Positions 1 through 5,172 of a stretch of 5,172 bases of DNA are shown piece by piece. Both the position numbers and the translations under genes were made by a program. Origin of the DNA: an uncultured Clostridia bacterium (GTDB taxonomy: Bacteria > Bacillota > Clostridia > Christensenellales > Borkfalkiaceae); assembly GCA_947628555.1 (NCBI GenBank), contig CANRAI010000078.1, positions 1-5,172 on the forward strand, given 5' to 3'. The notes beneath the pieces were generated by a model. That model was not told the origin of the DNA. It did not search any database and saw only the letters and a program-made list of their open reading frames with translations. Position 1 is the stretch's first letter, and each line of letters opens with the position of its first letter.

Positions 1-509
1 TGCCCGGCGGAATGCTTTCTAATCTTATGAGCCAGCTGAAACAGGCAGGCAAAGAGGAAAAGCTTGCGGAATGTCTTGCCGAAGTGCCCGTCGTCAGAAA
101 GGACTGCGGATATCCGCCTTTGGTAACTCCGTCAAGCCAGATTGTGGGAACGCAAGCCGTTTGGAACGTTTTGAATGGAAGATATAAGACAATAACCGCC
201 CAATTCAAGGATTTGATTTTAGGCAAATACGGGCAGGTGCTGGGCGAAAAAAATAAAGAAATCGAAAAAATGTGCACGGCGCACGGCGAAAAGATAATAA
301 CTTGCCGCCCCGCGGATTTGATTGCCGACGAATTCGATTCGCTGACAAAAACGGTTAAGGAAATGGGCTATTATACGAAAGAAGAGGACGTTCTGTCGTA
401 TGCGCTCTTCCCCGAAGTTTCGACAAATTTCTTTAAATGGCGCAAGGCGAAGGATACGGGCGTTGACAGCGATATGGCTAAAAACCCCGACAGGGTTTAT
501 CCCGTATAA
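1..509 (+). CDS. oadA: Biotin-dependent carboxyltransferase subunit, OadA/PycB type (C-terminal part, cut at left edge)
   Basis: This is the C-terminal part of the carboxyltransferase subunit of an oxaloacetate decarboxylase, pyruvate carboxylase or related biotin-dependent enzyme. The family moves a carboxyl group between carboxybiotin and pyruvate/oxaloacetate. The open frame enters from the left edge (first full codon at 3) and reads PGGMLSNLMSQL, the family's conserved (I)PGGM.SNL segment, so the ATG at 12 is internal and not the true start. Further family hallmarks are GYPPLVTPSSQIVGTQAV (about residues 33-50 counted from the ATG), the CRPADL motif, and the tail EEDVLSYALFPEV. The catalytic TIM barrel with its metal-binding and lysine residues lies outside the window. 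The protein stops soon after the tail with no biotinyl domain and no MKM biotinylation motif, so the biotin carrier must be a separate protein, as in many Clostridia. Whether it works as a decarboxylase (sodium pump) or a carboxylase cannot be told from this piece. The family call is firm; the exact substrate is inferred. Confidence 0.93.
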   Translation, partial: PGGMLSNLMSQLKQAGKEEKLAECLAEVPVVRKDCGYPPLVTPSSQIVGTQAVWNVLNGRYKTITAQFKDLILGKYGQVLGEKNKEIEKMCTAHGEKIITCRPADLIADEFDSLTKTVKEMGYYTKEEDVLSYALFPEVSTNFFKWRKAKDTGVDSDMAKNPDRVYPV

Positions 510-517
510 AAAATGAA

Positions 518-543
518 ACGGCGTGGACATCGGTTCACGCCGT
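518..543 (+). promoter_or_regulatory. Stem-loop in the 44-base gap, abutting the next gene's ribosome binding site
   Basis: Bases 518-528 (ACGGCGTGGAC) pair with 533-543 (GTTCACGCCGT) as an 11-pair stem containing one G-U pair, with an ATCG loop. It starts nine bases after the stop codon of the carboxyltransferase gene. On the + strand it is preceded by an A-rich run but followed by AAGGTTTATT, not a true T tract, so it is at best a weak or degenerate intrinsic terminator. It could instead be an mRNA-stabilising end or a translation-modulating hairpin, because the AAGG of the next ribosome binding site begins at the very next base. On the complementary strand the same stem is followed by TTTCATTTTTTA, a better terminator shape, but no minus-strand gene is present to use it. 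Confidence 0.55.
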
Positions 544-556
544 AAGGTTTATTATG
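544..556 (+). promoter_or_regulatory. Ribosome binding site and start codon of the flavoprotein gene
   Basis: AAGG at 544-547 lies six bases before the ATG at 554. This supports 554 as the start, which also places the FAD-binding motif at its usual distance from the N-terminus. The site sits immediately against the 3' arm of the upstream hairpin. Confidence 0.6.
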
Positions 557-1777
557 AAAAGAGTTGCGGTCATAGGCGCGGGCGCTGCCGGACTTATGGC
601 GGCGTATGCCGCCGCAAGAAACGGCAACGACGTAACAGTATTTGAAAAAAACGAAAAATGCGGTAAAAAAATCTATATAACGGGTAAGGGGAGATGCAAT
701 CTTACCCATGACTGCGACGAGCGTGAATTTTTACAAAACGTCGTTTCTAACCCAAAATTTCTGACTCGCGCAATTTACGCTTTTTCTCCCGCCGAAACGG
801 TAAGATTTTTCGAGGAAGGCGGTTTAAAGCTGAAAACCGAGCGCGGGGCAAGGATTTTCCCCGCTTCGGATAAAGCCAGCGACGTCACAAAATGCCTTGA
901 AAACTATTGTAAAAATGTTGGAGTAAATTTTAAATTCAACGAACAGGTAACAAAAATCGACATTTTACATAGTACTGTATCACACATAATAACAGAAAAA
1001 GGCGAATATAATTTTGATTGTGCCGTCGTTTGTACGGGCGGACTAAGTTACCCGTTAACGGGTTCTACGGGCGACGGATACGGTTTTGCAAGGGCTGCGG
1101 GCCACGAAATCGTTACTCTTAAACCAGGGCTTTGCGGTCTTGATTTAAAGGGAACATATTTTAAAGATTTGCAGGGTTTGTCGCTGAAAAACGTTGGATT
1201 AGGCGTTTATTACGGCGGAAAATGCATTAAAAGCTTATTTGGCGAAATGCTTTTTACACATTACGGTATTTCCGGTCCCGTCGTTTTGTCGGCTTCCAGC
1301 CTTATCAACCGTCTTGATTTGTCTCAGGTTAAGCTTGTTCTCGATTTAAAGCCCGCGCTTTCCGACGACCAGCTGAATAAACGCATTTTGCGTGACTTTG
1401 ACGAATATAAGAATAAATCTTTATATAACTGTTTAAAAGAACTTCTGCCGTCGGCTATAATACCCGTAATAATCGACAGAAGCGGCGTTGACGGGGAGAA
1501 AAAGGTTAATTCCGTTACAAAAACGGAGCGTATGAACATATTGACATGCGTTAAGAAATTTGATATGCTTGTATCGTCCTTGCGCGGGTTTGACGAAGCC
1601 ATAATAACCTGCGGCGGGGTTGACGTAAAGCAAATCGACCCGAAGACAATGGAAAGCAAACTTGTAAAAGGACTTTATTTTTGCGGAGAAGTGCTCGACG
1701 TTGACGCGTTCACGGGCGGTTTTAACCTGCAAATCGCCTTTTCCACAGGATTTGCCGCGGGCAGCAGCATACGGTAA
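554..1777 (+). CDS. HI0933/YhiN/BaiN-family FAD-dependent oxidoreductase
   Basis: This complete 407-residue soluble flavoprotein has the usual length for its family (about 400). The N-terminus VAVIGAGAAGLMAAYAA (residues 4-20) is a Rossmann GxGxxG site for the ADP part of FAD, with E31 at the end of the second strand. Family motifs follow in order: GKKIYITGKGRCNLTH (37-52), ERGARIFPASDKASDV (96-111), CTGGLSYPLTGSTGDGYG (160-177), GEMLFTHYGISGPVVLSAS (230-248), and a C-terminal FAD-closing segment with CGGV, GLYFCGEVLDVDAFTGG and NLQIAFSTG (353-399). Databases give the family conflicting names, including aminoacetone oxidase and the bile-acid-cluster protein BaiN. From my recollection of the literature, E. 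coli YhiN (RdsA) and relatives make dihydrouridine in 23S rRNA, which I consider the likeliest role for a housekeeping copy, but that is inference. No bile-acid genes are nearby. It lies 44 bases after the carboxyltransferase gene and may be partly co-transcribed with it. Confidence 0.93.
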   Translation: MKRVAVIGAGAAGLMAAYAAARNGNDVTVFEKNEKCGKKIYITGKGRCNLTHDCDEREFLQNVVSNPKFLTRAIYAFSPAETVRFFEEGGLKLKTERGARIFPASDKASDVTKCLENYCKNVGVNFKFNEQVTKIDILHSTVSHIITEKGEYNFDCAVVCTGGLSYPLTGSTGDGYGFARAAGHEIVTLKPGLCGLDLKGTYFKDLQGLSLKNVGLGVYYGGKCIKSLFGEMLFTHYGISGPVVLSASSLINRLDLSQVKLVLDLKPALSDDQLNKRILRDFDEYKNKSLYNCLKELLPSAIIPVIIDRSGVDGEKKVNSVTKTERMNILTCVKKFDMLVSSLRGFDEAIITCGGVDVKQIDPKTMESKLVKGLYFCGEVLDVDAFTGGFNLQIAFSTGFAAGSSIR

Positions 1778-1941
1778 GACGTTTTTGACAATATTTCTTA
1801 AATTTAATTTGGTTAGTTGTATTCGTTAAAAGGTTTTCGGATTTATGTTGAAGGCGTATTATCTGGCGTAAGGCTTCTTTTTCAGTAAACAGTTGTAGGT
1901 TAAATAGAAAATTAAGATTATCTGTTTAGGTTAAATAAATT
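1778..1941 (+). other. AT-rich non-coding gap between the flavoprotein and chorismate mutase/kinase genes
   Basis: These 164 bases contain no supportable gene; the only ATG-started frame of note (1845-1871) encodes eight residues. A perfect TTGACA at 1785-1790 looks like a -35 box, but no TATAAT-like hexamer lies 16-18 bases downstream. A weak alternative pair is TTGTAG (1893-1898) with GATTAT (1916-1921), 17 bases apart, which would leave only a very short leader. A promoter for the downstream operon is expected here from the layout, since the gap is the largest in the window, but I cannot place it. No strong terminator hairpin follows the flavoprotein gene. The gap also holds an 11-base direct repeat, listed separately. 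Confidence 0.6.
1896..1937 (+). repeat. 11-base direct repeat TAGGTTAAATA, two copies 31 bases apart
   Basis: TAGGTTAAATA occurs at 1896-1906 and again, identically, at 1927-1937. The copies start 31 bases apart, close to three helical turns, just upstream of the ATG at 1942. The second copy contains the only Shine-Dalgarno-like bases (AGG at 1928-1930) of the chorismate mutase/kinase gene. It could be a paired protein-binding site, a remnant of a local duplication of the leader, or chance similarity in AT-rich DNA. Confidence 0.5.
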
Positions 1942-2949
1942 ATGATTGCAATCAGAGGGGCCACAACGGTTGAGGGCGACTGTCCCGAACTTATAAAAGA
2001 CGGCGTAAAAGAGCTGTTGGAAGAAATTTGTGACCGCAATGGTCTGACCGAAGAAAACGCGGTCTGCATGCTGTTTTCAAACACTTCGGATTTACGTTCT
2101 TTATACCCCGCGAAAGCGGCGCGTGAAGCGGGCTTTTTCGGTTGTCCGATGTATTCCTCGCTTGAACCCGAAATTGAGGGCGGGCTTGAAAAATGCATAA
2201 GAGTAATGGTGCTTGCCGAAGCGCAAAAACCGCCCGTCCATGTCTATTTAAGGGGAGCGAAAGCTCTAAGGTCCGATTTAAGCGGAATTTTTAACGTCGC
2301 CATCGACGGTCCGGCGGGCAGCGGTAAAAGCACGGTTTCAAGAATTTTAGGCAAAAAACTGAACATTTTATGCCTTGATACGGGCGCAATGTACCGCGCC
2401 TGCGCCTTAAAATGCTTATGGGCGGGCGTTCCCATAGATAAAGAAGAGTTGGTTTCGCCTATAATCGAAAATATCGATTTGACCGTAAAATACGAAAACG
2501 GCGAACAGAAAACCATGCTAGACGGGAAAGACGTTTCTGCGGAAATCCGCCGCCCCGAAATTTCCATACTCGCTTCTAAGGTTTCCGCGCTCGGCTGCGT
2601 GCGCGGAAAAATGGTCGGGATACAGCGCAAAATCGCCGTAGAAACAAGCTGTATTCTTGACGGCAGAGATATAGGCACAAACGTTCTGCCCGACGCGAAA
2701 TTCAAATTCTATCTTACGGCTTCGCCCGAAGTCCGCGCGCGGCGCAGAACCGAGGAAAACAAGCTGAAAGGCTTTGATACTCCTTATGAAGAAATTCTCG
2801 AAGAGATAAAAAAGCGCGATTTGCAGGATAAAACCCGAAAAATCGCACCTTTGAAGCAGGCGGATGACGCAATTTTGGTGGATTCTTCGGAAATGAGTAT
2901 AGACGAAGTCGTGCGGTTTATGGAAAGTAAAATACAGGAAAAGATATAA
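1942..2949 (+). CDS. aroH/cmk: Fused AroH-type chorismate mutase and cytidylate kinase
   Basis: One 335-residue protein carries two enzymes. Residues 1-113 match monofunctional AroH chorismate mutase (chorismate to prephenate, for Phe/Tyr synthesis). Aligned from memory with Bacillus subtilis AroH, the active-site residues are present: R5 (for R7), Y55 (F57), K58 (K60), R61 (R63), E75 (E78), R87 (R90), Y102 (Y108) and R110 (R116); S72 replaces C75. Residues 117-335 are a full-length cytidylate kinase (CMP/dCMP plus ATP to CDP/dCDP): P-loop GPAGSGKST (123-131), DTGAMYRA (146-153), DGRDIGTNV (240-248), an arginine-rich lid (RARRRTEE, 265-272), and RDLQDKTR followed by APLKQADDA (292-310). The domains join at about 112-117 with almost no linker. 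The start is fixed by an in-frame TAA at 1936-1938 and by MIAIRGATTV matching the family N-terminus. The ribosome binding site is weak (AGG, 11 bases upstream). The stop overlaps the next ATG by one base (TAATG). AroH is a trimer in the known family, so the fusion may be trimeric; that is inference. Confidence 0.95.
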   Translation: MIAIRGATTVEGDCPELIKDGVKELLEEICDRNGLTEENAVCMLFSNTSDLRSLYPAKAAREAGFFGCPMYSSLEPEIEGGLEKCIRVMVLAEAQKPPVHVYLRGAKALRSDLSGIFNVAIDGPAGSGKSTVSRILGKKLNILCLDTGAMYRACALKCLWAGVPIDKEELVSPIIENIDLTVKYENGEQKTMLDGKDVSAEIRRPEISILASKVSALGCVRGKMVGIQRKIAVETSCILDGRDIGTNVLPDAKFKFYLTASPEVRARRRTEENKLKGFDTPYEEILEEIKKRDLQDKTRKIAPLKQADDAILVDSSEMSIDEVVRFMESKIQEKI

Positions 2950-2951
2950 TG
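2936..2951 (+). promoter_or_regulatory. Ribosome binding site and overlapping start of plsC
   Basis: AGGAA at 2936-2940, inside the last kinase codons, lies eight bases before the ATG at 2949. That ATG shares its A with the kinase stop codon (TAATG). This decides the acyltransferase start and points to translational coupling. Confidence 0.7.
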
Positions 2952-3632
2952 GAAGCAAACAAAACGGATAAAAAAAGCGGTGAAAAAGATAAAAAAGGCC
3001 GCACCAAGCTTGAAAAATGGTTTGTAACCATGAAGCGCGTCCACGCTGTATTCATGCGACCTTTTTTCCCGTTTACAAAGCTTGGACATACCGAAAATTT
3101 CAATGATAGGGCGTATATCATAGTCGGCAACCATAAAAGCGTGCTGGACGTCGTTCCGGCGGCGCTTTGCACGGACAATCCCGTGCACTATATGGCTAAA
3201 AAAGAGCTTGCCGAAAAAAGAATAGGCAGGTGGTTCACAAGGAAATGCGAATGTATCCTTGTCAGCCGCGACGGAACGGACGTCCGCGCCGTTATGCAAG
3301 CGATGAAGTATCTTAAAAACGGGGAAAACGTGTGTATATTTCCCGAGGGCACCCGCAACACGACCGAGGACGTTTTTCTGCCCTTTAAAAGCGGGGCGGC
3401 GGCGCTTTCCATAAAGACGAAAACGCCCATAATTCCCATGCTTCAATATACGAAAATCAAGGCTTTCAGAAGGTCGTATATCTATTTCGGCGAACCGTTT
3501 GAATTTACCGAATTTTACGGTAAAAAACTTACCGACGAGGACATAAAGGCCGCCGACGAACAGCTGAAACTTCATATGCTTGAAATTTTCAACCGTTTGA
3601 AGGAATATGTTTTGGATTTGAAAAAGAAATGA
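2949..3632 (+). CDS. plsC: 1-acyl-sn-glycerol-3-phosphate acyltransferase (PlsC family)
   Basis: This 227-residue protein should acylate lysophosphatidic acid at position 2 to make phosphatidic acid, the precursor of membrane phospholipids, at the inner face of the cytoplasmic membrane. The catalytic HX4D motif is seen as NHKSVLD (residues 61-67, H62 and D67). The substrate-binding motif is FPEGTRN (131-137), followed by FKSGAAALS (146-154) and TPIIPM (159-164), in the family's usual order and spacing. Length is normal for the short bacterial PlsC type. The first 23 residues are very rich in lysine and acidic residues and precede the conserved part; they are probably a flexible or membrane-surface-binding tail. 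No clear transmembrane helix is visible. It sits between cytidylate kinase and IspH, overlapping them by one and four bases. Its product is used with CTP, which depends on the neighbouring kinase, to make CDP-diacylglycerol. Substrate preference within the PlsC superfamily is inferred. Confidence 0.93.
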   Translation: MEANKTDKKSGEKDKKGRTKLEKWFVTMKRVHAVFMRPFFPFTKLGHTENFNDRAYIIVGNHKSVLDVVPAALCTDNPVHYMAKKELAEKRIGRWFTRKCECILVSRDGTDVRAVMQAMKYLKNGENVCIFPEGTRNTTEDVFLPFKSGAAALSIKTKTPIIPMLQYTKIKAFRRSYIYFGEPFEFTEFYGKKLTDEDIKAADEQLKLHMLEIFNRLKEYVLDLKKK

Positions 3633-5172
3633 ATATTTTAGTGGCTAAACACAGCGGTTTTTGCAAGGGCGTAAAGTTTGCGGTCGATACCGCTATGACG
3701 ATAGAAAATTCCAGCACTTATGTTTTGGGCGAAATTATCCATAACGCCGACGTCGTAAAGGCGATAGCCGAAAGGGGAATAAAGGTTGTGCAAAGCCTTG
3801 AAGAAATTCCCTGCGGCGCCACCGTAATATTCCGTTCGCACGGAGTGCCGGGAAATTTTTATTCGGAATGTGAAAGGCGCGGGATAAAGGTCGTGGACTG
3901 CACCTGCGAATTCGTAAAAAGGACGCAGAAAATAGTAAAAGAACAATATGCGCTCGGCAGGCAGATTGTGATAGTGGGTGAACCGGGGCATCCCGAAGTA
4001 GAGGGCTTGACGGGTTGGTGCGGTAAAAGCGCCGTAATTATAAACGACGAAGAAAAAATTCCGCCCGAAATAGTCTCAAAAGACCTTTCGGTGGTGTGCC
4101 AGACTACCTTTTCGGCTGAAAAATTTGAAAAAATAATAAAAAATATTAAAAAAGTCTGTGAAAAAACAGTTGCTGTTTTCAAGACGATTTGCTATACTAC
4201 TATCGTACGGCAAAACGAAGTTGAGGAACTTGCCCGGAAGTGCGAGGCTGTGCTTGTAATAGGCGGGCTGAACAGCAGCAACACCAATAAGCTTTACGAG
4301 CTGGCTTCGAAGCATTGCGGGAATGTTTTCAGACTTGCGTCATCTGCCGATTTGGATTATTCCACATTAAAAAATTTTAAAAGTTTAGGTATTGCTTCGG
4401 GGGCGTCAACCCCGAATGCACAAACCCGGGAGGTTCTCTTAAAGATGGCAGAAAACACAGAAGGTAAGGCAACTAACACCATGGAAGAGATAGTTGCTCA
4501 GATGGACAGCGAGTCGAAGCAGCCGTACAAGAAAGGTCAGATAGTGGTTGCGACGATTTCTCAGGCAACGGACGAGGGATTGATGGTCCTTTTGCCCGGC
4601 GCAAAAAAAGAAATCGCTATAAGCAAGGAAGATCTTGACTGTGAGGAATACAATTCGGCTGATTACTTCGAAAAGATAGGCGATAATATCGAGTTGCTGG
4701 TCGTCGAGCCCAGGCCTAACCTTAAACTTTCGCAGAAAATGATTAAGCTTTTGCAGCAGGAGGAATCCATGATTGCCGAAATTTCGGCGGGCAAGGAATT
4801 CACCGTAACCTGCACGGGCTTCAATAAGGGCGGTTTAGTAGCCGCTATGGGAACCTATTCAGTATTTGTACCCGCAAAAGAGATTCGTCCCGGATTCGTT
4901 AAGGATTTTACAAAATACGAGGGCAAGACATTAAGGCTTCGCGCTCTGGAAATCAAGGATAAAGGCAGAAAAGAAATTATAGCTTCGCAGCGCGTAATTC
5001 TTCAAGAAGAGCGCGACGCGAGAGCCGCGGCAAAGAAGGCGAAAGAGGACGAATTCTTTGCAAACATCGCCGAGGGCGATATTGTTGAAGGCAAGGTTGA
5101 AAGGGCTACTAACTTCGGCGCTTTCGTTTCGGTAAACGGTTTCGATTGTCTTGCACACATTTCCGACCTGTC
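3629..5172 (+). CDS. ispH/rpsA: Fused IspH (HMBPP reductase) and ribosomal protein S1, open at the right edge
   Basis: The frame is open from the ATG at 3629 to the window end (514 codons plus two bases). Residues 1 to about 272 are IspH, the iron-sulfur enzyme reducing HMBPP to IPP and DMAPP, the last MEP-pathway step. The three expected cluster cysteines are C12 (HSGFCKGV), C93 (DCTCEFV) and C188 (TICYTT). Substrate-pocket motifs are GEIIHN (H38), RSHGV (H71), GHPEVEG (H121, E123), CQTTFS (157-162), NSSNTNKL (215-222) and ASGASTP (257-263). From about M273 the chain continues into S1: an acidic linker, S1 motifs at about 302-375 and 388-460, an alanine/lysine/glutamate-rich helix, and a third motif starting at 483 (EGDIVEGKVERATNFGAFV) cut by the edge. 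S1 repeats bind mRNA at the ribosome. IspH-S1 fusions are known in Clostridia. The start overlaps the plsC stop (ATGA), with only an A-rich, weak ribosome binding site, so coupling is likely. An ATG with a good Shine-Dalgarno-like sequence lies at the junction (4445). DCTCEFV departs from the common DATCPFV. Confidence 0.95.
   Translation, partial: MNILVAKHSGFCKGVKFAVDTAMTIENSSTYVLGEIIHNADVVKAIAERGIKVVQSLEEIPCGATVIFRSHGVPGNFYSECERRGIKVVDCTCEFVKRTQKIVKEQYALGRQIVIVGEPGHPEVEGLTGWCGKSAVIINDEEKIPPEIVSKDLSVVCQTTFSAEKFEKIIKNIKKVCEKTVAVFKTICYTTIVRQNEVEELARKCEAVLVIGGLNSSNTNKLYELASKHCGNVFRLASSADLDYSTLKNFKSLGIASGASTPNAQTREVLLKMAENTEGKATNTMEEIVAQMDSESKQPYKKGQIVVATISQATDEGLMVLLPGAKKEIAISKEDLDCEEYNSADYFEKIGDNIELLVVEPRPNLKLSQKMIKLLQQEESMIAEISAGKEFTVTCTGFNKGGLVAAMGTYSVFVPAKEIRPGFVKDFTKYEGKTLRLRALEIKDKGRKEIIASQRVILQEERDARAAAKKAKEDEFFANIAEGDIVEGKVERATNFGAFVSVNGFDCLAHISDL
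4428..4447 (+). promoter_or_regulatory. Possible internal ribosome binding site and ATG at the IspH/S1 junction
   Basis: GGGAGG at 4428-4433 is followed 11 bases later by an in-frame ATG at 4445 (residue 273, MAENTEG). The position is exactly where IspH homology ends (after ASGASTP and the EV helix) and before the acidic S1 linker. This looks like the start region of a once separate rpsA gene and could still give a free S1 protein. The spacing is longer than ideal, and the same bases encode TREV of the IspH tail, so chance is possible. Confidence 0.4.

Noticed and set aside
1785..1813. Perfect TTGACA hexamer as the -35 box of a promoter for the aroH/cmk operon
   Set aside because: The bases 16-18 positions downstream (around 1807-1814) read ATTTGGTT, with no -10-like hexamer, so I did not call a promoter.
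1845..1871. Small open frame ATG to TAA encoding eight residues (MLKAYYLA), considered as a leader peptide
   Set aside because: It has no well-placed ribosome binding site, no run of regulatory codons and no attenuator hairpins after it.
1850..1882. GAAG...CTTC followed by a T run as a terminator after the flavoprotein gene
   Set aside because: Only four pairs form before a mismatch and the loop is long; this is too weak to support.
2784..3575. Long 263-codon minus-strand open frame opposite cmk and plsC
   Set aside because: It is the antisense shadow of two well-conserved genes, with no family resemblance in its translation; the codon bias of the real genes explains it.
4120..4167. Several A5-A6 runs within ispH as possible programmed frameshift sites
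   Set aside because: The heptamers are not in the X XXY YYZ reading phase, and the 0 frame continues with conserved IspH sequence, so there is no sign of recoding.
4163..4179. Perfect 7-base inverted repeat AAAACAG/CTGTTTT with a three-base loop, terminator-like
   Set aside because: It lies inside the conserved IspH coding region, is AT-rich and weak, and the A-rich lysine codons around it explain it.

Overview
The window is ordinary chromosomal DNA of an anaerobic, low-to-middle GC Firmicute, most likely from class Clostridia. The best pointer is the in-frame fusion of IspH to ribosomal protein S1 at the right end, an arrangement familiar from Clostridia. The cmk-plsC-ispH/rpsA gene order and a carboxyltransferase subunit without its own biotin domain agree with this. 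I cannot name a genus. All genes lie on the + strand, and I see no tRNA, rRNA, CRISPR array, insertion sequence or phage gene.

Layout. (1) Bases 1-509 are the C-terminal third or so of an OadA/PycB-type biotin-dependent carboxyltransferase, cut by the left edge. (2) A 44-base gap holds a stable hairpin directly against the next gene's ribosome binding site. (3) Bases 554-1777 are a complete HI0933/YhiN/BaiN-family flavoprotein. (4) Bases 1778-1941 are an AT-rich non-coding gap with an 11-base direct repeat and no convincing promoter. (5) Bases 1942-2949 encode one polypeptide in which an AroH-type chorismate mutase is fused to cytidylate kinase. (6) Bases 2949-3632 encode a PlsC-type lysophosphatidate acyltransferase. 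(7) From 3629 to the right edge runs an IspH enzyme continuing in frame into S1 repeats; it remains open at the edge.

The last three genes overlap by 1 and 4 bases (TAATG and ATGA junctions) and are surely one transcript with coupled translation. The cluster combines aromatic amino acid synthesis (chorismate to prephenate), CMP/dCMP phosphorylation feeding CTP and dCTP, phosphatidic acid synthesis (which then consumes CTP to make CDP-diacylglycerol), the last step of the MEP isoprenoid pathway, and a ribosome-associated RNA-binding protein. This is a growth or housekeeping operon, not an accessory system.

I did not find a wholly new system. The items most worth a second look are the chorismate mutase-cytidylate kinase fusion, whose kinase half has no start codon of its own, and a purine-rich Shine-Dalgarno-like site with an ATG exactly at the IspH/S1 junction, which could yield free S1 protein from the fused gene.
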